Origin: Micrococcales bacterium UBA2465
Lineage (GTDB): Bacteria > Actinomycetota > Actinomycetes > Actinomycetales > Microbacteriaceae
NCBI GenBank assembly: GCA_002342255.1
Contig: DDPP01000062.1
Coordinates: forward strand, 1-5,944
Direction of reading: 5' to 3'
DNA length: 5,944 bases
The notes beneath the pieces are model-generated. The model made no database searches. It was given only the letters and a program-made list of their open reading frames with translations, and was not told where the DNA came from. Made by a program: the position numbers and the translations under genes. This document shows positions 1 through 5,782 of the stretch, in pieces (positions within the stretch are counted from its first letter, which is position 1; each line of letters opens with the position of its first letter).

Positions 1-908
1 TGAACATCGGTTTCTATGACTACCGGTTGCAGTTCACCACCAGGGTGCTTGAATCTAATTCCATCATCTTCAATTTCAAAAGCTCCACCGATTTTTCTAA
101 ACACGTTTAGAAATGTGGTCATCTCTTGCTGTCTAGCCCCGCCGACCATAATCTCGCCACCGGTAGCTAAAGCTGCCGCCGCCCAAGATGCTGCCTCATT
201 CCGATCGAACAGTGCTCGGTGAGAAAAGCCATTCAACATCGAGACGCCTTCAATGCGAATAACTCGATCGGTATCAACCGAAATGATGGCACCCATTTTC
301 TGCAGGATAGCAATCAGATCCATGATCTCTGGCTCAACAGCTGCTCCAGATAGTTCTGTAATACCTTCAGCCTTAGTTGCTGTTAGCAGAACCTGCTCGG
401 TGGCACCTACCGAAGGATATGGAAGGGAAATCTTTGCGCCTTTGAGACCACTTGGTGCAGATAGCCGTGTTCCATTTGGCAGTTTTTCAATAATTGCACC
501 GAAGCTTCTCAATACTTCAAAGTGGTAGTCGACAGGCCGATCACCGATGAAACAGCCACCGAGGTCTGGAATAAACGCTTCACCGAGTTGGTGTAGCAGC
601 GGACCACAAAACAGGATTGGGATTCTAGATGATCCAGCATGGGCATCGATATCTACCATTCGGGCAGATTTCACGTTTGTTGGGTCTAGACGCATAACCC
701 CTGCGTCATCAAAGTCAATTTTCACACCATGTAGTTCAAGCAGTCTCTGGACTACCTCAACGTCGCTAATCTTGGGGACATCTTTGAGTGTGCTTGGCGA
801 CTCTGCCAACAAAGCTGCAACCATAGCCTTGGTAACTAGATTTTTAGCCCCCTTAAGATCTACTCGACCGATAAGTGGCTTACCACCTTGAACTGTAATT
901 TGACTCAT
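1..908 (-). CDS. murA: UDP-N-acetylglucosamine 1-carboxyvinyltransferase, 3' part outside the window
   Basis: MurA is the cytosolic enzyme that transfers enolpyruvate from phosphoenolpyruvate to UDP-GlcNAc, the first committed step of peptidoglycan synthesis. Reading the minus strand from the ATG at 908 gives 302 codons with no stop before the window edge. The family is about 420 residues long, so roughly the last 115 are missing, including the region of the catalytic Asp (E. coli Asp305). Visible landmarks are K22-N23 in GAKN (matching E. coli Lys22/Asn23), R95 (E. coli Arg91), the active-site loop GGCFIGDRPVD with Cys119 (codon 552-554; E. coli Cys115) and R124 (E. coli Arg120). The Cys is the residue fosfomycin alkylates; mycobacteria carry Asp there. 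An AGGGA (913-917) precedes the ATG by 4 nt. The gene is divergent from the MFS gene. Family assignment is very secure; the end is cut off by the window, not by mutation. Confidence 0.97.
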   Translation of the reverse strand, partial: MSQITVQGGKPLIGRVDLKGAKNLVTKAMVAALLAESPSTLKDVPKISDVEVVQRLLELHGVKIDFDDAGVMRLDPTNVKSARMVDIDAHAGSSRIPILFCGPLLHQLGEAFIPDLGGCFIGDRPVDYHFEVLRSFGAIIEKLPNGTRLSAPSGLKGAKISLPYPSVGATEQVLLTATKAEGITELSGAAVEPEIMDLIAILQKMGAIISVDTDRVIRIEGVSMLNGFSHRALFDRNEAASWAAAALATGGEIMVGGARQQEMTTFLNVFRKIGGAFEIEDDGIRFKHPGGELQPVVIETDV

Positions 909-955
909 CTATTCCCTAGCTACTCCCAAAACACTTGAAAAGCGCCTGAACCCTA

Positions 956-961
956 AGTTTA
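956..961 (-). promoter_or_regulatory. Candidate extended -10 of the murA promoter
   Basis: On the minus strand TAAACT is preceded by TGG, giving an extended -10 (TGnTANNNT). It would start a transcript near 949 with a leader of about 40 nt containing the AGGGA ribosome site. No convincing -35 is visible 17 bp upstream. It lies back to back with the putative -10 of the plus-strand MFS gene at 973-978, so the two polymerase footprints would overlap. Read by eye only. Confidence 0.35.
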
Positions 962-972
962 CCAGCGTGGCG

Positions 973-978
973 TAGATT
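973..978 (+). promoter_or_regulatory. Candidate -10 for leaderless transcription of the MFS gene
   Basis: TAGATT matches the actinobacterial -10 consensus TANNNT and is followed by exactly 6 nt before the GTG at 985, so the transcript would begin at the start codon. No good Shine-Dalgarno sequence at normal spacing is present. The -35 region is poor. The TAG within the hexamer is also the in-frame stop just upstream of the reading frame, which helps fix the start. Confidence 0.45.
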
Positions 979-984
979 GGCAGG

Positions 985-2235
985 GTGAACGATATCGAGC
1001 AAATTCAGCGTCGAACAGTGAAAATTCTGGCTTTAGGCCAAGTTTTAGGCGGATTTGGACTTGGTTCGGTACTTTCCATAGGTTCTCTTTTAGCCAGAGA
1101 TTTAAGCGGAACTGAGGCCTGGGCAGGTGCTGCGGCAACATTTAGCACCCTAGGCGCAGCGATCTGGGCTATTCCACTATCGAGATTGGCTTATGCCAAA
1201 GGTAGGAGGGCTTCGCTCGCAGCCGGTGCGGCTTTCGCTATTTCTGGAGCTTTGTTAGTTATCGAGTCGGCACACCTCAGATTCTTCCCGCTACTACTTT
1301 TAGGTATTTTTCTCTTAGGGGCAGGATCGGCTACCAGCCTTCAAGCCCGATTCGCAGCAACCGACATTCCAATCGAAGGTAAAACTGGACGATCAATTGG
1401 TTTAGTAGTTTGGGCAACCACCGTCGGAGCGGTAACCGGGCCTAACCTTTTTGGACCTGGTGATGCCCTTGGCAAATACTTAGGACTTCCAGCAATGACC
1501 GGTCCTTTCCTTTTCACCGTGGCTGCTCAAATTGGCGCTACTTTGGTTTTCTGGTTTGGTCTAAAACCAGACCCTTTGAAATTTGCCCAAGAATTACAAA
1601 AAAGTTCTGGCGCTTTGAAGCCTAAAATCTCTCTAAAATCTGCATTCTCAACTTTGCAAGAAAACCGATTAGCCCGCTATGCAATCATCAGCATCGCACT
1701 TTCACACATGGTCATGGTCTCAGTCATGAGTATGACTCCGGTACACATGCAGGACATGGGTTATGACCTTGTCGTCGTAGGTTTCACAATTAGCCTTCAC
1801 ATCGGTGGAATGTATGCCTTTTCTCCGGTGATGGGTTTTTTAGCCGACAAAATTGGAAAAATTAGAATGATCTTTCTTGGGCAACTGACTTATCTTGCTG
1901 CACTTAGCATCGCCGGATTTGGCTCAGATAATCGTTGGTTAGTTACTCTTGGTTTATTCCTTCTTGGACTGGGTTGGTCGGCGTCAACAGTGTCAAGCTC
2001 TGCTCTGCTTACTTCAGTGCTTCCAGCCAATGAAAAAACGAATGTTCAAGGACTCAGCGACTCGATGATGAATCTTTCTGGGGCATTGGGTGGTGGAATT
2101 GCCGGAACTATTCTGAGCTTGGTTCAATTCGGTGGGCTAAATACTTTTGCCCTGTTACCGGTGCTCACGGTTCTGACTCTTACTGCAATGGCACTGGTTA
2201 GAGCTAACGCACCGACAGCAGTTGCTGCCAAGTAG
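985..2235 (+). CDS. Major facilitator superfamily transporter, 12 helices, substrate unknown
   Basis: This is a 416-residue inner-membrane carrier of the major facilitator superfamily, presumably proton-coupled; its substrate cannot be told from sequence. Twelve hydrophobic segments can be placed near residues 13-36, 44-66, 75-94, 99-118, 137-157, 171-192, 230-252, 263-287, 295-313, 318-345, 360-381 and 386-405. A charged cytosolic loop (about 193-229) separates the two halves. A degenerate motif A lies after helix 2 (SRLAYAKGRR, 66-75), and a better copy after helix 8 (GFLADKIGKIR, 284-294). Helix 7 is unusually rich in Met and His (residues 241-258: M at 242, 244, 248, 250, 255, 258; H at 241, 254). 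The GTG start is chosen because an in-frame TAG lies at 973-975 and a TANNNT -10 lies 6 nt before it. The 3' end overlaps the convergent sugar kinase gene by 32 bp. The superfamily call is firm; efflux of a drug or metabolite is only a guess. Confidence 0.93.
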   Translation: MNDIEQIQRRTVKILALGQVLGGFGLGSVLSIGSLLARDLSGTEAWAGAAATFSTLGAAIWAIPLSRLAYAKGRRASLAAGAAFAISGALLVIESAHLRFFPLLLLGIFLLGAGSATSLQARFAATDIPIEGKTGRSIGLVVWATTVGAVTGPNLFGPGDALGKYLGLPAMTGPFLFTVAAQIGATLVFWFGLKPDPLKFAQELQKSSGALKPKISLKSAFSTLQENRLARYAIISIALSHMVMVSVMSMTPVHMQDMGYDLVVVGFTISLHIGGMYAFSPVMGFLADKIGKIRMIFLGQLTYLAALSIAGFGSDNRWLVTLGLFLLGLGWSASTVSSSALLTSVLPANEKTNVQGLSDSMMNLSGALGGGIAGTILSLVQFGGLNTFALLPVLTVLTLTAMALVRANAPTAVAAK

Positions 2236-3103
2236 GTCCAGCACAGCCGCCTTCTTGCTGAATTGAAAACTCTGCAGCACGACAAGCTAGTTCCAAAGAC
2301 TCTTGTAATCCATTTCCGGCCGATAGCGCTGCTAAGAAAGCACCGGTATGAACATCACCTGCACCGTTAGTGTCAACCACCGGAACTTTTTTGCCGGGGT
2401 CGCTGGCAAGAACTTTGCCTTGGTGATGAAGCTCTGCTCCAGCTGCCCCTTTGCGAAGTAATAGCCAAACATCTTCGGAAACAAATGGTGCTAACTTTTG
2501 GTATTCACTGTGATTGCAAGAAATCAAGGTTGCATTAGATCCGAGCCAGGTCAAAACTTCCTCGGAAAGTTGTGCTGTGGTGGGGCCCGGATCGAAAACT
2601 ATTTTGCTTTGGATAATTCCTGATTTGAACAGCTCCTCAAAAGCTTGCTTTGAGGTTGGATAAACCAGTTCATAGCCATAGATGACCAACCAGGCATCAG
2701 GGCTGTATTTATACTGGCTGAGCTCTTGCATGGAGCGAATGCCTTCAGCACCACTTTGGGTAACAAAACTTCGCTGACCATTGGGTTCCACCAAAGTAAT
2801 GCAGAGCCCAGCATCCCCTTGGCTAAAGTCCTCCACCGCCTCGACCTCAACACCTTCCATGGCCATCGCGGCACGTATTAGATCGGCCCTTGGGCCGTTG
2901 CCAATCGGGGTGCAGTGAACGGCTCGCAGGCCTAATCGGCATGCTGTTGATTCAAGATTTAGGGCACCGCCTACCTGACTGAAAGTCTTGGTGGCTAAAA
3001 CATCGCTACCTGGGGTGGGCAATTGCGGAACATAGGTGACCTGGTCCACCAGGCCACTGGCAAGTGACTTTAGGTGCGTCGGTTTGAAATCTGTCAGATT
3101 CAT
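2204..3103 (-). CDS. PfkB/ribokinase-family carbohydrate kinase
   Basis: This 299-residue cytosolic protein should phosphorylate a sugar or related small molecule with ATP. Family hallmarks are the N-terminal substrate-side glycines (QVGGALN, G45-G46, N49), FDPGPT (170-175), the NxxE magnesium motif (N197-E200 in NHSE), KGAAG (218-222) and the C-terminal signature DTNGAGD (244-250), whose Asp250 is the expected catalytic base. The length is typical. The substrate is unclear; nothing next to it points to ribose, fructose or a nucleoside. The frame stays open upstream to a TTG at 3136, but that codon lies inside the tRNA-Glu terminator hairpin. The ATG at 3103 has GGTGGAAG (3106-3113) just before it, so it is preferred. 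The stop falls inside the convergent MFS gene. Transcription may start from a promoter embedded in the terminator. Confidence 0.93.
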   Translation of the reverse strand: MNLTDFKPTHLKSLASGLVDQVTYVPQLPTPGSDVLATKTFSQVGGALNLESTACRLGLRAVHCTPIGNGPRADLIRAAMAMEGVEVEAVEDFSQGDAGLCITLVEPNGQRSFVTQSGAEGIRSMQELSQYKYSPDAWLVIYGYELVYPTSKQAFEELFKSGIIQSKIVFDPGPTTAQLSEEVLTWLGSNATLISCNHSEYQKLAPFVSEDVWLLLRKGAAGAELHHQGKVLASDPGKKVPVVDTNGAGDVHTGAFLAALSAGNGLQESLELACRAAEFSIQQEGGCAGPTWQQLLSVR

Positions 3104-3112
3104 TACTTCCAC

Positions 3113-3141
3113 CTTATAAACAAAAACCGCCTTCAAGGCAA
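3113..3141 (-). promoter_or_regulatory. Candidate sugar-kinase promoter inside the tRNA-Glu terminator
   Basis: On the minus strand TTGCCT (3136-3141, 4 of 6 to TTGACA) and TATAAG (3113-3118, 5 of 6 to TATAAT) are separated by exactly 17 bp. The -35 lies in the loop of the terminator hairpin, and the spacer crosses its distal stem arm and U-tract. The start site would be about 3104-3107, giving a leader of only a few bases before the ATG at 3103. That would remove the possible ribosome site at 3106-3113 from the message. The alternative is readthrough from tRNA-Glu. Confidence 0.4.
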
Positions 3142-3152
3142 TTCGAAGGCGG
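3122..3152 (-). terminator. Rho-independent terminator of tRNA-Glu
   Basis: Read on the minus strand, an 8-bp GC-rich stem (CCGCCTTC at 3145-3152 pairing with GAAGGCGG at 3127-3134) encloses a 10-nt loop and is followed by five T (3122-3126) and then GTTTATA. It starts 3 nt past the encoded CCA of tRNA-Glu, so it should end that transcript. There is no T-run on the other side, so it works in one direction only. Confidence 0.85.
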
Positions 3153-3155
3153 ATT

Positions 3156-3231
3156 TGGTGACCCCAGCGGGATTTGAACCCGCGCTACTGCCGTGAGAGG
3201 GCAGCGTCCTAGGCCGCTAAACGATGGGGCC
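3156..3231 (-). tRNA. tRNA-Glu (anticodon CTC), CCA encoded
   Basis: The full cloverleaf reads on the minus strand. The acceptor arm is GGCCCCA with TGGGGTC (one G-U pair). The anticodon stem CTGCC/GGCAG closes the 7-nt loop CTCTCAC, with anticodon CTC at 3195-3197, which reads GAG codons. The T-arm contains GGTTCAAATCC, and the discriminator base is A at 3159. The 3' CCA is encoded at 3156-3158, unlike the tRNA-Gln in this window. A terminator follows immediately, and a candidate -10 lies 17 nt upstream of the 5' end. Confidence 0.97.
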
Positions 3232-3247
3232 GTAGAGCAACTTTTCT

Positions 3248-3253
3248 ATTATG
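3248..3253 (-). promoter_or_regulatory. Candidate -10 of the tRNA-Glu promoter
   Basis: CATAAT on the minus strand matches TATAAT at 5 of 6 positions and would start RNA near 3241, giving a 5' leader of about 10 nt for RNase P to remove. The -35 region 17 bp upstream (TGGTCT) is weak. Alternatively the tRNA could be reached by readthrough from the lipid kinase gene, whose stop is at 3290 with no terminator in between. Confidence 0.45.
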
Positions 3254-3289
3254 CCAGACTGTGATGATGCAGACCAGCCCTAAATTGCT

Positions 3290-4180
3290 CTAGGCGAAAA
3301 CCCTAAGCGCATTAGCGGCAATTTTGCAGGTTACCGGAGATTCACCGACATGCTCACCGTCTGAATATGCTGGCATGCCAGCTGATTCCAAGGTAACTTT
3401 CTTAGCTCTGATGATTTCAACCGCAGGATGAGTGACGTGTTTGCCTTCATAAACAGTTGGAAATAGCTTGATTAATTCCATTCGACTTATCGAGTTCAAG
3501 ATAAACAGATCTAGCGACCCATCATCAACTTGAGCCTCTGGTGTAATCAACAGTCCACCACCGTAACTGGGTGAGTTTGTGACTGTGCAGAGGTTTGCTT
3601 CAAAAACGCGCTCGACCCCATCGATGACTGCCCGATAAGGAATCGGCTTGAAAGAAAACAACTCGCGATACATCGCTAAGCGATATTTCACCGGTCCTTT
3701 GATCCACGTCCACAGATTAGCTCGCTTATTTACCAAGGCATCAAAACCAGCGCTTACCGCACCGAAGGAATAAAACTTTCGTGAATCCGATTGAGATTCA
3801 ATGAGGTCCACAATACGAGGAGATTTTAGTTTGGAGACAATTAGCTCAACACCAGCTTTAGCATCATGAATAGGAATATTCAAAGCTCTTGCCGAGTCAT
3901 TTCCAGTTCCAGCAGCGATTAGCCCGACTGGCAGTTTTGCTTCGGAAACAGCATTAACTGCTAAATGGAACATGCCATCGCCACCAACAACTATCAAGCC
4001 TTCAATTAGTTTCTCTTTTATGGCTTTAGCAACATTGGTTGTTGCATTTAGGAAACTGTCTGAGGATAAATCAATAATCTCGACCCCACGACTGGCAAAC
4101 TCTTGTTTGGCTTGATTGCCTAGTGCCTTCCCCCTGCCGCGTCCAGAAGTTGGATTGATAACGATACCAAATTTCCCCAT
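3290..4180 (-). CDS. Diacylglycerol/lipid kinase, YegS/Rv2252/BmrU family
   Basis: This 296-residue soluble protein has the DAGK catalytic fold. Family members phosphorylate diacylglycerol or a related lipid at the membrane surface, returning it to phosphatidic acid. Motifs in order are NPTSGRGRG (9-17) near the N-terminus, the nucleotide-binding GGDG (66-69), AAGTGNDSAR (89-98), the acidic DDGSLDLF (219-226) holding a conserved Asp of the second domain, and SDGE (273-276) near the C-terminus. The usual Thr after GGDG is Met70 here. Length is normal and no membrane segment is present. The ATG at 4180 is preceded by AGGTAG (4190-4195) at 9 nt, a modest ribosome site. It is divergent from the metallo-beta-lactamase-fold gene across 122 bp. 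The family call is strong; the lipid substrate is inferred from the family. Confidence 0.93.
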   Translation of the reverse strand: MGKFGIVINPTSGRGRGKALGNQAKQEFASRGVEIIDLSSDSFLNATTNVAKAIKEKLIEGLIVVGGDGMFHLAVNAVSEAKLPVGLIAAGTGNDSARALNIPIHDAKAGVELIVSKLKSPRIVDLIESQSDSRKFYSFGAVSAGFDALVNKRANLWTWIKGPVKYRLAMYRELFSFKPIPYRAVIDGVERVFEANLCTVTNSPSYGGGLLITPEAQVDDGSLDLFILNSISRMELIKLFPTVYEGKHVTHPAVEIIRAKKVTLESAGMPAYSDGEHVGESPVTCKIAANALRVFA

Positions 4181-4218
4181 GGGCGTTCACTACCTAACAT
4201 TTTTAGGACACTATTTAG

Positions 4219-4224
4219 AGTCAA
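4219..4224 (-). promoter_or_regulatory. Possible -35 of the lipid-kinase promoter
   Basis: TTGACT on the minus strand matches the -35 consensus at 5 of 6 positions. The hexamer 17 bp downstream, AATGTT (4196-4201), is only 3 of 6 to the -10, and it would place the start site on top of the AGGTAG ribosome site. It is therefore a weak candidate. The whole 4181-4302 gap must hold both divergent promoters. Confidence 0.22.
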
Positions 4225-4264
4225 ACTAAACCTAATGGCAGTCAAGGTCAGCCCAAGCAATCCA

Positions 4265-4295
4265 TTGCCAGAATGTTATAACTGCCTTGTATCCT
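4265..4295 (+). promoter_or_regulatory. Candidate promoter for leaderless MBL-fold gene
   Basis: TTGCCA (4265-4270, 4 of 6) and TATCCT (4290-4295, fits TANNNT) are separated by 19 bp. The -10 ends 7 nt before the ATG at 4303, so transcription would begin at or next to the start codon. A GAGAG at 4296-4300 could instead act as a weak ribosome site on a longer message from another promoter. Confidence 0.45.
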
Positions 4296-4302
4296 GAGAG
4301 TT

Positions 4303-4938
4303 ATGAAGGTAACTAAACAGGGCCACGCCTGCCTAATCTTTGAAGAGCAGGGTAAGAAGCTAGTGCTAGACCCAGGCTCTTATAGCGAACCTCAGAGCAA
4401 TCTTTCAGACGTGGTTGCCATAGTCATCACCCACATGCACGATGATCATTGCTTTATTGAGCAAATAGATCGAATTCTAAAAACCAATCCAGAAGCGATG
4501 ATTTACTGCCCACCAGATGCTGCCGAGAAGCTAGCTAATTACAAAACAACCACCGTCTATCACGGTGACCACATCAGCGAAGGCCCGTTCACTGTGGAAT
4601 TCTTCGGTGACCTGCACGCAGAGATTCACCGGAGTTACCCGTTAATCCAAAACCGTGGTGTATTGATCAACGACAAGCTTTACTACCCAGGAGATAGCTT
4701 TACTCTGCCTGATCGGCCAGTAGAGATGCTAGCCGTACCAACCAGTGCACCTTGGCTAAAAATTGGTGAGGTAATGGATTTTGTTGATGCCATTGATCAC
4801 AAGCAATCTATGCCCACTCACAACGCATTGCTAAGTGATTTTGGTCACAACCTAAATAACGGAAGAGTGAAAGCAATCACCGAAGGTAAGGGAGGAACTT
4901 TCACTTACCTCTTAAATGGCGAGAGTATTGAAATCTAA
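4303..4938 (+). CDS. Metallo-beta-lactamase-fold metal-dependent hydrolase (UlaG-like superfamily)
   Basis: This 211-residue cytosolic protein has a complete metallo-beta-lactamase-fold metal site: THMHDDH (43-49) supplies H44, H46, D48 and H49; the GDLHAEIH stretch (102-109) supplies a third-strand His, most likely H105; YPGDS (128-132) supplies the bridging Asp131; and PTHN (171-174) supplies the last ligand His173. The layout resembles a family of small hydrolases common in Actinobacteria and distantly related to UlaG lactonase. The substrate cannot be predicted. There is no signal peptide, beta-CASP domain or RNase J-like extension, so it is not a ribonuclease of that type. It starts at ATG 4303, probably on a leaderless transcript. 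Its TAA shares bases with the TAG of the convergent membrane-protein gene (CTAA, 4935-4938). Confidence 0.9.
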   Translation: MKVTKQGHACLIFEEQGKKLVLDPGSYSEPQSNLSDVVAIVITHMHDDHCFIEQIDRILKTNPEAMIYCPPDAAEKLANYKTTTVYHGDHISEGPFTVEFFGDLHAEIHRSYPLIQNRGVLINDKLYYPGDSFTLPDRPVEMLAVPTSAPWLKIGEVMDFVDAIDHKQSMPTHNALLSDFGHNLNNGRVKAITEGKGGTFTYLLNGESIEI

Positions 4939-5384
4939 ATACTTCTTCGAACCGCTGACTTGAGCATAGATCTAGCTACAATCTGCAAAATCTGAGTGAG
5001 CAAGTAAAGCATGGCTAATACTGCAATCCGACTGTCACCACCCCAGATAAATTCGATAATTCCGGTGCTCACGAAGTAGTAGATAGCTGCTGCCAATAAA
5101 ACGGCAGCAAGTCCATCGGCAATTAGTAACAAAGTCCAGGCGTTCTTTTCACGCTTGGGGTGCAGATACCAATGGTAGGCGCGTAGAAAAATGGCAGTGT
5201 TGAAAAAGAAAATCATGCCAAGCACAGCAAAAGTGTGTGTCGTGAAATAAAAGCCCAATACTGGAATTCCCGAATAAGAGTCACCGGGAAATGCCTGACC
5301 CAAAGTCAGAACGTAGAATACTGCGAAGAGCCCGAGAAGCGAAGCTGAGATGTTGGCTAATTGGTTGTAATTTATGTTTTTCAT
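4935..5384 (-). CDS. Four-helix membrane protein of unknown function
   Basis: I do not recognise this 149-residue protein. It has four hydrophobic segments near residues 10-30, 44-67, 82-104 and 118-138. The basic loop 68-81 (HWYLHPKREKN region) and basic C-terminus (LKSAVRRSI) indicate both ends and the middle loop face the cytosol, by the positive-inside rule. No catalytic or metal-binding motif stands out; a Trp/Tyr/His-rich patch (YHWYLH, 70-75) ends helix 2. There is no cleavable signal peptide. A strong ribosome site, AAGGGGG, precedes the ATG at 5384. It starts 23 bp after the stop of the DUF1801 gene on the same strand, so the two are probably co-transcribed. Its stop overlaps that of the convergent MBL-fold gene by 4 bp. 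The gene is probably real given the ribosome site and clear topology; its function is open. Confidence 0.8.
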   Translation of the reverse strand: MKNINYNQLANISASLLGLFAVFYVLTLGQAFPGDSYSGIPVLGFYFTTHTFAVLGMIFFFNTAIFLRAYHWYLHPKREKNAWTLLLIADGLAAVLLAAAIYYFVSTGIIEFIWGGDSRIAVLAMLYLLTQILQIVARSMLKSAVRRSI

Positions 5385-5407
5385 GATTGTTCCCCCTTAA
5401 TCGATTA

Positions 5408-5776
5408 CTACCTATTTTGCTCTAGTTCAGCGCTTTTAGCCTTGATGATGAGATTAAGTGTCTGATTTGTTACTTTCTCATCCCAACTAAAACGCAATGT
5501 TGACTTATCCAGTTCGCCTTGGGATAGCTCAGCCTCAATTGTTTTTCCTAAGCGACCACTTAGTAAATAGATGGAATAAAAATCTTTCCAGGCTGCAAAA
5601 GCTAGGAAATTTTTACCCGAAACCTTGATTGTAGGCAGTTGGTAACTGATAACTAGCTCCGGATCCGCTTTAGCTAACCGGACCAATCTTTCCTTCAGTT
5701 CCAGCAAAATCTTCCTTTGAGCCGGATCAAGTCTTTTGAAATAAAGTTCGGCTTCATTTCGCTCCAGTTTGCGCAT
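5408..5776 (-). CDS. DUF1801 (YdhG-like) domain protein
   Basis: This 122-residue soluble protein fits the DUF1801 family (PF08818). The recognisable core is an N-terminal helical part rich in Arg/Lys/Leu (10-37), then ISYQLPTIKVSG (43-54) matching the family's I-x-Y-x-(M/L)-P-T-F pattern, LAFAAWKDFYSIYL (58-71) and STLRFSWDEKV (92-102). The length is typical of single-domain members. The biochemical role is not settled: Bacillus subtilis YdhG has been proposed to act like frataxin in iron delivery, but most members are uncharacterised and that role should not be assumed here. It starts at ATG 5776, with a TTTAAT -10 6 nt upstream suggesting a leaderless message. The GGGG at 5779-5782 sits too close to the ATG for normal ribosome binding. 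It is the first gene of a probable operon with the four-helix membrane protein. Confidence 0.87.
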   Translation of the reverse strand: MRKLERNEAELYFKRLDPAQRKILLELKERLVRLAKADPELVISYQLPTIKVSGKNFLAFAAWKDFYSIYLLSGRLGKTIEAELSQGELDKSTLRFSWDEKVTNQTLNLIIKAKSAELEQNR

Positions 5777-5782
5777 ATCCCC

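Noticed and set aside
16..891. Three plus-strand open frames (68, 91 and 114 codons) opposite murA
   Set aside because: They are antisense to the unbroken, well-conserved murA frame, show no recognisable domain and have no ribosome sites; they are shadows.
959..1141. A 60-codon minus-strand open frame at the 5' end of the MFS gene
   Set aside because: It is antisense to the MFS helix 1-2 coding region, low in complexity and without a domain or start signal.
2599..2874. A 91-codon minus-strand frame within the sugar kinase gene
   Set aside because: It is an alternate frame of the kinase on the same strand; the PfkB motifs are all in the main frame.
3104..3136. An 11-codon N-terminal extension of the sugar kinase starting at a TTG
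   Set aside because: The TTG and the next codons lie inside the tRNA-Glu terminator stem and U-tract and would not be on a stable message; the ATG at 3103 has a ribosome site and gives the usual family start.
4181..4302. A riboswitch or structured leader in the lipid-kinase/MBL-fold gap
   Set aside because: I found no strong stem-loops or known riboswitch core, and a leaderless start for the plus-strand gene leaves no leader there.
4303..4938. RNase J, lactamase-type antibiotic resistance or quorum-quenching lactonase
   Set aside because: The metal-site motif is shared by many metallo-beta-lactamase-fold families. The protein is short, lacks a beta-CASP domain and signal peptide, and has no marker for any one substrate.
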